In this document: positions 17,183 to 25,196 of the stretch, piece after piece
How the letters are laid out: every line of letters starts with the position of its first letter
Position numbering within the stretch: position 1 is the first letter of the stretch
From: an uncultured Prevotella sp.
GTDB taxonomy: Bacteria > Bacteroidota > Bacteroidia > Bacteroidales > Bacteroidaceae
DNA length: 64,000 bases
Direction of reading: 5' to 3'
NCBI GenBank assembly: GCA_900557035.1
Contig: USRA01000003.1
Span: 1-64,000 of the forward strand
The notes under the pieces: generated by a model
What the model was told of the DNA's origin: nothing
Databases searched by the model: none
The model's input: only the letters and a program-made list of their open reading frames with translations
Translations under genes and position numbers: made by a program

Positions 17183-18847
17183 TTATTCAGCAGTATAGAG
17201 GAATCGCTTGATACTCTTCTTAGGAGTCTTCTCAAACTCCTCATCGTGGATGCGAATCTCGCTTACCTTGCTGTAGGCAGGAACCATCGTATTGAGCTCC
17301 TGACGGTTCTGCTCCATGATCTCTTCCAGTTCGCTTCTGCCCAGGTTCAGAGACTGAGCCTCGTCGAAGTCTGGATATACCAGAGCCACCAGCTTGTCGC
17401 CCTTCTGGATTACCACGCTCTCTGCAACGAGGGCGAGAGAATTGAGCTTATCCTCGATTTCCTCAGGATAGATGTTCTGACCGCTGGCACCGAGCAACAT
17501 GTTCTTGCTGCGGCCCTTGATGAATACATTGCCGTCGCCATCCATCGTTCCGAGGTCGCCGGAATGATACCATCCGTTCTCATCGATGGTCTGCTTAGTT
17601 GCCTCCTCATTCTTGTAGTAACCCAGCATCACGTTAGGACCCTTGGCAAGGATTTCGCCTGGTACGTTCTCCGGATCCGGACTGTCGATGCGAACCATCA
17701 TGTGGAGCGCTGCCTTACCACAAGAGCCCGGTACGAAGTTCTTGTAATCTTCGTAGCAGATGATAGGCGCACATTCTGTAGCACCATAACCCACTGTATA
17801 TTTGAAGCCTACGCCGTGGAGGAATCTTTCTACTTCCTGGTTGAACGCAGCACCGCCGATAATCACCTCATAGAAGTTGCCACCGAAGGCATTGGATACC
17901 TGGTCGCAGATCTTCTCCTTCACCTTCTTGCTGATAACAGGCATGTGGAGGAGCATGCGCATACGGTTGTTCTGAATCTTAGGGAATACCTTCTTGCGGA
18001 TAATCTTCTCGATAACCAGAGGCACAGCGATGATAACAGCTGGCTTGATGCGTCCGAATGCCTCGGCGATGATGGCTGGGCTAGGGATGCGGGTGAGATA
18101 GAAAATATGACAACCCTTGATGAACTCGAAGATAAACTCGAACGCCATACCATACATGTGGGCCATCGGCAGGATGCTGATGACTGAATCTCCAGCCTTG
18201 ATCTTCTTGCCCAATACATTCTCGGCAAAGTCGGCATTGCTCCACAGCGCACGGTATGGAACCATCACACCCTTGGAGAAACCGGTAGTACCACTGGTAT
18301 AGTTAATCATAGCCAACTCGTTAGGATCCTGGTCGATATAGTAGCTGACGTGGTTCTTGCGGAAGTACTTTGGGTACTTGATACCGAACATCTCGTTGAG
18401 GTGCTCACGGGCATAAGTCAACTTGTCGGTACGTGAAACCACGAGCGAGTAATCTGGAATGTAGATGATACCTTCCAGACCCGGCATCTTGGTTGCATCT
18501 ACCTGTGTAGCAACAACGTCACCCACGAAGAGCAGCTTGGCGTCGCTGTGGTTCACGATATTGTGAATCTGTTCTGGCATGAACTCATGCAGGATAGGCA
18601 CTGCGATGGCACCATAGGTTAGGGTAGCGAGGAAAGCCACTGCCCAATTGGCACTGTTTCTACCACAAAGAGCAATCTTGTCGCCCTTTACTACGCCGGA
18701 GTTTTCAAACATGATGTGCAGCTTCTCTATCTTGCGTGCTACATCGTGATACTGCAAGGTAGCTCCCTTGTAGTCGGTCAAGGCATCCATATCCCAATGG
18801 TCTATGATGCTCTGCTGGATAAGTGCGTTAAAGCTAGGAATTTCCAT
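17183..18847 (-). CDS. Long-chain acyl-CoA ligase (AMP-binding), copy 1
   Basis: A 554-residue adenylate-forming enzyme. It has the P-loop-like motif YTSGTTGFSKGV, YGATECAP and GWYHSGDLG. The C-terminal lysine region is near TPKKSIKRFL. It activates a carboxylic acid, probably a fatty acid, to the acyl-CoA through acyl-AMP. I prefer ATG 18847 (MEIPSFNAL) because it aligns with the start of the neighbouring paralogue; an in-frame ATG at 18880 would add 11 residues. The paralogue lies 85 bp upstream on the same strand, an evident tandem duplication. Confidence 0.88.
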   Translation of the reverse strand: MEIPSFNALIQQSIIDHWDMDALTDYKGATLQYHDVARKIEKLHIMFENSGVVKGDKIALCGRNSANWAVAFLATLTYGAIAVPILHEFMPEQIHNIVNHSDAKLLFVGDVVATQVDATKMPGLEGIIYIPDYSLVVSRTDKLTYAREHLNEMFGIKYPKYFRKNHVSYYIDQDPNELAMINYTSGTTGFSKGVMVPYRALWSNADFAENVLGKKIKAGDSVISILPMAHMYGMAFEFIFEFIKGCHIFYLTRIPSPAIIAEAFGRIKPAVIIAVPLVIEKIIRKKVFPKIQNNRMRMLLHMPVISKKVKEKICDQVSNAFGGNFYEVIIGGAAFNQEVERFLHGVGFKYTVGYGATECAPIICYEDYKNFVPGSCGKAALHMMVRIDSPDPENVPGEILAKGPNVMLGYYKNEEATKQTIDENGWYHSGDLGTMDGDGNVFIKGRSKNMLLGASGQNIYPEEIEDKLNSLALVAESVVIQKGDKLVALVYPDFDEAQSLNLGRSELEEIMEQNRQELNTMVPAYSKVSEIRIHDEEFEKTPKKSIKRFLYTAE

Positions 18848-18932
18848 ATTCTTATTATTTAACGATTTTTCTAAGTTCATATTTTTCTCGTACTTGAAGT
18901 CTCTATCTCTGGGTAACGCTTTGTTTCGCGTA

Positions 18933-20600
18933 TTATATCACGTCCTGGTATAGGTAACGCTTGATAGACTTCTTGGCTGTCTTTTCAAATTCGGTGTCGT
19001 GCAGCTGGATGCGTGATATCTGCGCAAAGCTAGGCATCTGCATATTCAGTTCCTTTCGGTTCTGCTCCATGATGTTGGCGAGGTCTTCGTCTGAGAATCC
19101 CAGGTCCTGACTCTCTTCCATCTCTGGATGAACGAGTGCCACGAGCTTGTCGTCCTTCTGCAGTACGATGCTTTCGTTGACCATTGCCATGGAGTTGAGC
19201 TTATCCTCAATCTCTTCCGGATAGATGTTCTGTCCATTAGGACCGAGCAGCATGTTCTTGCTTCTACCTCTTACGAAGAAGTGACCATCGGCACTCATCG
19301 TTGCCAGGTCGCCGGTATGGAACCATCCATCCTCATCAATCACGGCATCGGTAGCCTCCTGGTTCTTGTAGTAGCCCTTCATCACGTTGATGCCGCGGCA
19401 AACCAGTTCGCCTGCCACGTTTTCAGGGTCATCGCTCAGTACCTTTACCTCCATGTGCTTCACGGCAACACCACAGCTGCCTGCCACATAGTTGTCCTGA
19501 TGGGCAAAGGTAATGAGCGGAGCGGTTTCCGTTGTACCGTAACCCATGGCGATAGGGAAGCCGATGCTGATGAAGAAGTTCTCTATCTCCTTGTTGAGTG
19601 GAGCACCACCCACAACCACCTCGTAAGGACGCTCGCCAAACTTGCGCAATACAAACTCGCGAACTTTCTCCTTGATGCGCTTGTTGATGACAGGCATGTT
19701 CATCAGCAGTCGGGCACGGTTGGTCTGGATATGTGGGAACACTTCTTTTCTCACGATCTTATCTACCACGAGTGGTACGGCAAAGATGATGTCTGGCTTG
19801 ATTTCTGCCAGCGCCTCAGAGATGAGCGTAGGGCTCGGAAGGCGGGTGAGGAAGAAGATGTGGTTACCCATCGCCATATTGTAGATGAACTCGGTCATGA
19901 GTCCATACATGTGAGCCATCGGAAGGGTAGAGAGGATGTTGCAGTTCTTGCCAATCTTGGGACTTACCGTATCCATTAGATAATCGAGATTACCCCAGAG
20001 GGCTCTGTATGGCAACATCACACCCTTGGAGAAACCTGTGGTTCCGCTGGTGTAGTTGATCATCGCCAGTTCTTCCGGATCATCCACATGATATTTTACA
20101 TGCTCAGGGCGGAAGTACTTGGGATATTTATGACCAAACATTGCGTTGAGATGCTCGCGGGCATAAGTCAGTTTCTCTGAACGGGAAATGACGAGTGAAT
20201 TATCCGGCAGATAGATGATGCCTTCCAGTGTAGGCATTTCATCGGGAGTAATCTCCGTAGCCACCACATCACCCACAAACAGGAGCTTGCTCTCGCTATG
20301 GTTCACGATGTTGTGAATCTGCTCTGGTTTGAATTCGTTCTGTATAGGCACGACGATTGCACCATAGGTGATAATAGCCAGGAAAGCTACTGCCCACTGG
20401 CTACTATTTCTACCGCAGACGGCAATCTTGTCGCCCTTCTTCACATCGCTGTTTTCAAACAGGATGTGCAGTTTCTCTATCTTTCTGGCAACATCATGGT
20501 ACTGGAGTGTAGCGCCCTTATAATCGGTGAGCGCATCCAAGTGCCAATTCTTGATGATGCTTCTCTCAATATACGAGTTAAAACTTGGTATTGAATTCAT
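18933..20600 (-). CDS. Long-chain acyl-CoA ligase (AMP-binding), copy 2
   Basis: A 555-residue paralogue of the downstream gene, sharing long identical stretches (DALTDYKGATLQYHDVARK, MINYTSGTTGFSKGVM). The same catalytic motifs are present: YTSGTTGFSKGV, YGTTETAP and GWFHTGDLA. ATG 20600 is chosen because a complete promoter (TTTG / TACCTTTG) ends at 20624, downstream of the earlier in-frame start at 20648. The two ligases probably form one transcript and may differ in chain-length preference. Confidence 0.88.
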   Translation of the reverse strand: MNSIPSFNSYIERSIIKNWHLDALTDYKGATLQYHDVARKIEKLHILFENSDVKKGDKIAVCGRNSSQWAVAFLAIITYGAIVVPIQNEFKPEQIHNIVNHSESKLLFVGDVVATEITPDEMPTLEGIIYLPDNSLVISRSEKLTYAREHLNAMFGHKYPKYFRPEHVKYHVDDPEELAMINYTSGTTGFSKGVMLPYRALWGNLDYLMDTVSPKIGKNCNILSTLPMAHMYGLMTEFIYNMAMGNHIFFLTRLPSPTLISEALAEIKPDIIFAVPLVVDKIVRKEVFPHIQTNRARLLMNMPVINKRIKEKVREFVLRKFGERPYEVVVGGAPLNKEIENFFISIGFPIAMGYGTTETAPLITFAHQDNYVAGSCGVAVKHMEVKVLSDDPENVAGELVCRGINVMKGYYKNQEATDAVIDEDGWFHTGDLATMSADGHFFVRGRSKNMLLGPNGQNIYPEEIEDKLNSMAMVNESIVLQKDDKLVALVHPEMEESQDLGFSDEDLANIMEQNRKELNMQMPSFAQISRIQLHDTEFEKTAKKSIKRYLYQDVI

Positions 20601-20623
20601 TGCACAATTTACTAAATTTTGTG

Positions 20624-20654
20624 CAAAGGTACGGAAAATACTGCACATCGCAAA
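20624..20654 (-). promoter_or_regulatory. Promoter of the acyl-CoA ligase pair
   Basis: On the minus strand, -33 TTTG (20654-20651), 19-bp spacer, -7 TACCTTTG (20631-20624). ATG follows 23 bp later. Confidence 0.78.
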
Positions 20655-20721
20655 AAAAAATGTGCATTATTTTATAGATTAGCGTAAAATATTTTAGAAA
20701 CTAGGTAAAAACATATAGTTT

Positions 20722-20761
20722 TATCCCATTATTGCCATTTACCAGTGACAATAATGGGATA
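20722..20761. repeat. Inverted repeat downstream of the permease gene
   Basis: TATCCCATTATTG (20722-20734) and CAATAATGGGATA (20749-20761), a perfect 13-bp stem with a 14-base loop. No U-tract follows on either strand, so it is not a classic terminator. Confidence 0.75.
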
Positions 20762-20771
20762 ATTTCACACT

Positions 20772-20815
20772 TATTCATCTATAGTGAATCATTTATTCAT
20801 CTGCCGTGAATCCTA
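20772..20815. repeat. Two 22-bp units built on 17-bp imperfect palindromes
   Basis: TATTCATCTATAGTGAATC and TATTCATCTGCCGTGAATC start at 20772 and 20794, exactly 22 bp apart. Each has ATTCA...TGAAT symmetry. The second unit runs into the stop codon of the permease gene. Confidence 0.65.
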
Positions 20816-22060
20816 TTCGTATCTCATCGATTTGGCTGGATGAATATGAGAGATGAGGTAACTTGGCGCTACCAGCATGAAGATGCTGATGAGGAGGGTG
20901 GCTACGTTAAGTGCCACGATGAAGAGCCAGTTGAACTCCACCGGTACCGTACTTACGTAGTAAGTCTGGGCATCGAGTTTCACCATTCCCGTGAAATGCT
21001 GCATGGACAGAAGTCCCAATCCGATGACATTGCCCAGTAACATTCCCTTGCCGATGATGAATACGGCAAACCAGAGGAAGGTGTGGCGGATGGTCTTGTT
21101 GCGGGCACCCAGAGCTTTCATCACTCCAATCATCGAAGTGCGCTCCAGGATGATGATGAGCAATCCGCTGATCATCGTTACGCCTGCCACGATGAGCATC
21201 AGTCCCAGGATAATCCATACATTCAGGTCCATCAGGCTGAGCCATTGGAAGATGTTCGGATTCAGTTCCTTGATGGTGGCGCTGCTGTAGGTTTCTCCGT
21301 AATGATCTACGGTACGGTTCACCTTATTGATAACATAGTCTTCCGTCTCGTTGAGCTTGTCGAAGTCCTTCACGGTCAGCTCGGCACCGCTTGCCTGGTC
21401 ATCCTCCCATCCATTCAGCTTCACGGCTGTATAGAGGTCGGTATAGACCATCAGTTCATCATACTTCTTGAGATTGGTCTCATAGATGCCCGCAATGGTG
21501 AACCGGCGCATTCTCACGCCCTGGTTGTCAATGAAGTAGGCGAAGATGCGCTCTCCGTTCTTCAGCTTCAACTTGTCTGCCATCAGCTTGGAAATCAGAA
21601 TCTGGTTATGGCTGGCTTTGTCATCAAACTTCGGTATGCTTCCTTCCACCATGTTCTGATGGATGAAGGTAGAATCGAAATCCGGTCCCACACCCTTGAG
21701 CACTACGCCCAGGAAATCGTTGTCGGTCTTGAGGATTCCTTCTTTCATGGCAAAGCGCTGCACATGTTTCACTCCCGGAATCTTCTGGAGCACCTTCACC
21801 ATCGAGTCGTTCATCACCACCGGATACTGGTTCTGCTGCTGCAGGGTCATGAAGTCGGCCACCTGGATATGGCTTCCGAAGCCAATCACTTTGTCGCGGA
21901 TGGTGTGCTTGAATCCCAGCACCACGCATACCGACATGATCATGATGGCGAGTCCGATGGCAACACCGGCTGTGGCAATATGAATAGCAGGGCGAGAAAC
22001 CTTACGTTTGTCGCCCTGATCACGATATAATCTCTTTGCTATAAACAGAGGAAAATTCAT
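20813..22060 (-). CDS. FtsX/LolE-like ABC transporter permease
   Basis: A 415-residue protein with one N-terminal membrane helix (HIATAGVAIGLAIMIMSVCVVLGF), a large periplasmic MacB-like domain (about 50-270) and three C-terminal helices (VWIILGLMLIVAGVTMISGLLIIILE..., FAVFIIGKGMLLGNVIGLG, WLFIVALNVATLLISIFML). This is the topology of LolC/LolE and FtsX permeases, which extract lipoproteins or move substrates using a LolD-like ATPase. No ATPase gene is adjacent. A lipoprotein-release role is the best guess by family. Confidence 0.85.
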   Translation of the reverse strand: MNFPLFIAKRLYRDQGDKRKVSRPAIHIATAGVAIGLAIMIMSVCVVLGFKHTIRDKVIGFGSHIQVADFMTLQQQNQYPVVMNDSMVKVLQKIPGVKHVQRFAMKEGILKTDNDFLGVVLKGVGPDFDSTFIHQNMVEGSIPKFDDKASHNQILISKLMADKLKLKNGERIFAYFIDNQGVRMRRFTIAGIYETNLKKYDELMVYTDLYTAVKLNGWEDDQASGAELTVKDFDKLNETEDYVINKVNRTVDHYGETYSSATIKELNPNIFQWLSLMDLNVWIILGLMLIVAGVTMISGLLIIILERTSMIGVMKALGARNKTIRHTFLWFAVFIIGKGMLLGNVIGLGLLSMQHFTGMVKLDAQTYYVSTVPVEFNWLFIVALNVATLLISIFMLVAPSYLISHIHPAKSMRYE

Positions 22061-22067
22061 CTTTTGT

Positions 22068-22179
22068 AATGTTGAATGTTGAGTGTTGAATGTTGATAGT
22101 TGAATGTTGAGTGTTGATAGTTAATTTAATCTTTGTGTCCGTTAGGCAACTCAACATTCAACACTCAACATTCAACATT
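22068..22179. repeat. 29-bp perfect inverted repeat made of TGTTGAA heptads
   Basis: The left arm (22068-22096) and right arm (22151-22179) are exact reverse complements over 29 bp. Each is composed of the 7-bp unit TGTTGA(A/G). The loop (22097-22150) contains more heptads (AGTTGAA TGTTGAG TGTTGAT). It lies between the permease start and the aminotransferase stop, and could form a long RNA hairpin ending the aminotransferase transcript. Confidence 0.85.
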
Positions 22180-22180
22180 G

Positions 22181-23392
22181 TTATAGTCCTTCATCCTCCA
22201 CTCTTCCCGGATAAGCCTCCAGTGCCTTGGCAAGAACAATCAATGCGCGGTTCAGGTCGTCTTTCTTCAATACGTAGGCCATACGCACCTGGTTTCTTCC
22301 GGCACCAGGAGTGGTGTAGAAACCGGAGGCTGGAGCCATCATCACGGTCTCGCCCTCATATTCAAACTCTTCCAGACACCAGCGGCAGAACTTGTCTGAG
22401 TCGTCGATAGGCAACTTGGCTACGGTATAGAAGGCACCCATTGGGATTGGAGAGTAAACGCCCGGAATACGGTTGAGGCCGTCGATCAGACACTTGCGTC
22501 GCTCTACGTACTCATCATATACATCGCGATAGTACTCCTCGGGTGCATCGAGTGAAGCCTCGGCAACAATCTGACCGATCAGTGGAGGAGAGAGGCGAGC
22601 CTGACAGAACTTCATCACCGCCTTGCGGATCTCGGCATTCTTGGTAATCAGGGCACCCACACGGATACCACACTCGCTGTATCGCTTGGATACAGAGTCG
22701 ATGAGCACGGTATTCTGCTCGATACCCTCCAGGTGCATCGCACTGATGTAAGGGCTGCCGGTATAGATATACTCGCGGTAAACCTCATCAGAGAAGAGGT
22801 AGAGATCGTACTTCTTCACCAGGTCGCGAATCTGGTTCATCTCTCTGCGGGTATAGAGATAACCGGTAGGGTTGTTCGGGTTACAGATCAGGATGGCACG
22901 GGTGCGCTCATTGATGAGTTCCTCAAACTTCTCCACCTTAGGCAGGGAGAAACCTTCCTCGATGGTTGTGGCGATGGTACGGATCTTGGCACCTGCCGAG
23001 ATGGCGAACGCCATATAGTTGGCGTATGCAGGTTCTGGCACGATGATCTCGTCTCCTGGGTTCAAGCAACTCATGAAAGAGAAGAGCACAGCCTCAGAAC
23101 CTCCCGATGTGATGATGATATCATCGGCAGTTACGTTGATATTGAATTTCTTGTAATAATCTACTAGCTTCTCACGATAACTGAGATAGCCCTGACTTGG
23201 AGAATACTCCAAGATGGTGCGGTCGATGTGTTTCAGCGCATCGAGACCACACTGTGGAGTAGGCAGGTCAGGCTGACCAATATTGAGGTGATATACCTTT
23301 ACTCCACGTTTCTTTGCTGCGGCAGCCAGTGGAGCCAACTTCCTGATAGGTGACTCTGGCATTTCAAGACCGCGTACAGATATTTCTGGCAT
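22181..23392 (-). CDS. PLP-dependent class I/II aminotransferase
   Basis: A 403-residue aspartate-aminotransferase-fold enzyme. Landmarks: HLNIGQPDLPTP, YSPSQGYLSYRE, CNPNNPTGYLYTR, SDEVYREYIY, the PLP lysine in SVSKRYSECGIRVG and a C-terminal R in NQVRMAYVL. Substrate is not clear from the sequence. ATG 23392 (MPEISVRGLEMPESPIRKL) is used because the longer frame to 23503 would overlap the -7 box at 23501-23508. Confidence 0.88.
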   Translation of the reverse strand: MPEISVRGLEMPESPIRKLAPLAAAAKKRGVKVYHLNIGQPDLPTPQCGLDALKHIDRTILEYSPSQGYLSYREKLVDYYKKFNINVTADDIIITSGGSEAVLFSFMSCLNPGDEIIVPEPAYANYMAFAISAGAKIRTIATTIEEGFSLPKVEKFEELINERTRAILICNPNNPTGYLYTRREMNQIRDLVKKYDLYLFSDEVYREYIYTGSPYISAMHLEGIEQNTVLIDSVSKRYSECGIRVGALITKNAEIRKAVMKFCQARLSPPLIGQIVAEASLDAPEEYYRDVYDEYVERRKCLIDGLNRIPGVYSPIPMGAFYTVAKLPIDDSDKFCRWCLEEFEYEGETVMMAPASGFYTTPGAGRNQVRMAYVLKKDDLNRALIVLAKALEAYPGRVEDEGL

Positions 23393-23500
23393 CTTTTCTA
23401 AATAATTCTTTCTGTTATTAACCCTAGCAAGCAGTTTCCTCTTCCAGGCACGGTACTTACCCAGCCTTATCAGATGAAACAATATCTCGCAAATCGACTG

Positions 23501-23508
23501 CAAAGATA
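23501..23508 (-). promoter_or_regulatory. -7 box of aminotransferase gene
   Basis: TATCTTTG on the minus strand, giving a leader of about 100 bases before ATG 23392. No clean -33 box. Confidence 0.55.
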
Positions 23509-23602
23509 CGTAATTTCATTGAAAATACGTAATAGATTGGGTTAAAATTTGATTTTTTAGTAAAAAACTCTTTATTCTGTTGTTCTTCTCCATTCTTTTT
23601 TA

Positions 23603-23610
23603 TAACTTTG
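23603..23610 (+). promoter_or_regulatory. -7 box of DUF4494-yggS unit
   Basis: TAACTTTG, about 117 bp before ATG 23727. The leader between them holds an imperfect hairpin (CTTTCACC...CCTAT / ATAGG...TGGAAAG, 23628-23657). It matches no riboswitch I know. Confidence 0.5.
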
Positions 23611-23726
23611 CATCATCTTTCGGCGCTTTCACCCTGCCTATCATATAATAGGTGGAAAGGGAAAAGGTGGTCAGGAAAAGGATAATAATACAAAGATTTT
23701 AAACATTAGTAAAAGGAAAAGAAATT

Positions 23727-24230
23727 ATGAGAAGTAGAACAAGCACTTGGTTTGAGACAAAGGTTAAATATCAGAAGACAATGGAGGATGGCTCAGAAAA
23801 GGTGGTTTCTGAAGCTTACGTAGTTGATGCCCTGAGTTTCACCGAGGCAGAGAGCGCTATTATCGACGAGATGTCTGTCTATGTAAGCGGCGAGTTGAAG
23901 GTCAGCGGTATCGGTAAGGCTTGCTATGGAGAGATCTTCTTCAGCGATATTGATGATGACGACAAGTGGTACAAGGCTAAGCTCCAGTTCATCACCATCG
24001 ATGAAAAGTCTGAAAAGGAGAAGCGCTCTAACGTTACATATCTCGTACAGGCTAAGTCTTTGGCCCGTGCACTCCGCTATATCGACGAGGTGATGGGCAA
24101 GACCATGATTGACTATGATGTAGTAGGCTTGAACGAGACCAAGCTGATGGATGTTTTCGAGCACCATGCTCCTGGCGACAAGAAGGAGGAGAAGAACGAC
24201 GTGCCTGAGTACGAGCAGCAGAATCAGTAA
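23727..24230 (+). CDS. DUF4494 protein
   Basis: A 167-residue soluble protein beginning RTSTWFETKVKYQKTMEDGSEK and containing VVDALSFTEAESAIIDEM, typical of DUF4494, a Bacteroidota family of unknown function. The C-terminus is a charged, disordered tail (KKEEKNDVPEYEQQNQ). The gene ends 18 bp before the YggS-family gene and probably shares its transcript, so a link to PLP homeostasis is possible but unproven. Confidence 0.78.
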   Translation: MRSRTSTWFETKVKYQKTMEDGSEKVVSEAYVVDALSFTEAESAIIDEMSVYVSGELKVSGIGKACYGEIFFSDIDDDDKWYKAKLQFITIDEKSEKEKRSNVTYLVQAKSLARALRYIDEVMGKTMIDYDVVGLNETKLMDVFEHHAPGDKKEEKNDVPEYEQQNQ

Positions 24231-24248
24231 AGAAAGGGAGGAAGAACT

Positions 24249-24920
24249 ATGTATGATGTAAAAGGAAATCTTCATGAAGTGTTGGGCAGCTTGCCTGCAG
24301 GGGTTAGCCTTGTAGCCATCAGCAAGTTTCATCCCAACGAGTTTATTGAGGCGGCGTATGCCGAGGGGCAGCGCATCTTTGGCGAGAGCCATGAGCAGGA
24401 ACTTGCCAAGAAGGTGGCTTCCCTGCCTAAGGATATCCAGTGGCATTTCATCGGTCATCTGCAAAGTAATAAGGTGAAGTACATTGCTCCTTATATCTCC
24501 ATGATTGAGTCGGTGGATAGCCTGAAGCTCCTGAAGGAGATTAACAAGCAGGCTGCCAAGCACGACCGCGTGGTGAAGGTGTTGCTGGAACTGCATATTG
24601 CCGAGGAAGATACCAAGTCGGGGCTTTCGCTCAATGCCTGCCGTGAACTTCTGGAGTCTGGCGAGTGGAGAGAGATGCCTCATGTGCAGATATGCGGCTT
24701 GATGATGATGGCATCGAATACCGATGATGAACAGCAGATTGCCTCTGAATTTGATGAGGCTGCCAAGTTCTTCGATGAGGTAAAGGCAAAGTATTTCGCC
24801 GATGATGATGCCTTCTGCGAGCGCAGCTGGGGTATGAGCCACGACTATCATATCGCTGTCAAGCACGGCAGTACGATGGTGCGTGTGGGTACTACCATCT
24901 TCGGTCCTAGAATCTATTAA
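24249..24920 (+). CDS. YggS-family PLP-binding protein
   Basis: A 223-residue TIM-barrel protein of the PLPBP/YggS family, which controls intracellular pyridoxal phosphate balance and has no established enzymatic activity. Motifs: SLVAISKFHP (the PLP lysine), FGESHEQEL, WHFIGHLQSNKVK, LCGLM-like QICGLMMMAS, SWGMSHDYHIAVKHGSTMVRVG. Complete and of normal length. A bidirectional terminator follows. Confidence 0.94.
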   Translation: MYDVKGNLHEVLGSLPAGVSLVAISKFHPNEFIEAAYAEGQRIFGESHEQELAKKVASLPKDIQWHFIGHLQSNKVKYIAPYISMIESVDSLKLLKEINKQAAKHDRVVKVLLELHIAEEDTKSGLSLNACRELLESGEWREMPHVQICGLMMMASNTDDEQQIASEFDEAAKFFDEVKAKYFADDDAFCERSWGMSHDYHIAVKHGSTMVRVGTTIFGPRIY

Positions 24921-24929
24921 AAGAATATG

Positions 24930-24973
24930 AAAAATCCCTAGACGATTGCTGATATCGCCTAGGGATTTTTGTT
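24930..24973. terminator. Terminator after yggS gene
   Basis: AAAAATCCCTAG (24930-24941) with CTAGGGATTTTT (24959-24970), then GTTTT. A-rich before and T-rich after, so it can work in both directions. Confidence 0.88.
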
Positions 24974-24980
24974 TTATTCC

Positions 24981-25162
24981 TAATGGAAATTGTATCTGAT
25001 GTTTTTAATGATTGTCTTCACTGTTAATGATGATTGTCTTCATCATTAATGGCATTTGTTCTTATCCTTAATGATAATCTATGTTCAATAGTGTTGAACC
25101 TATGTTCAGCACTGCTGAACTTAAGTTCAACACTATTGAACATACATTCAACGACGCTGAAC
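24981..25162. repeat. Composite 21-22 bp repeat array between convergent genes
   Basis: Left block: TAATG starts at 24981, 25006, 25025, 25047 and 25069 (net 22-bp pitch), including TTAATGATGA...TCATCATTAA, a 10-bp-arm palindrome. Right block: four 17-bp imperfect palindromes, GTTCAATAGTGTTGAAC (25083), GTTCAGCACTGCTGAAC (25104), GTTCAACACTATTGAAC (25125) and ATTCAACGACGCTGAAC (25146). They are separated by 4 bp each, exactly 21 bp apart. The first and third are exact reverse complements of each other. Confidence 0.85.
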
Positions 25163-25196
25163 GTAACTTTCTATTCATAGCGGAAGTTTTTTCCTC

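Noticed and set aside
17132-18187. 351-codon plus-strand ORF
   Set aside because: Antisense shadow of the acyl-CoA ligase gene.
23620-23726. Riboswitch in the DUF4494 leader
   Set aside because: Only one imperfect hairpin; no known aptamer core recognised.
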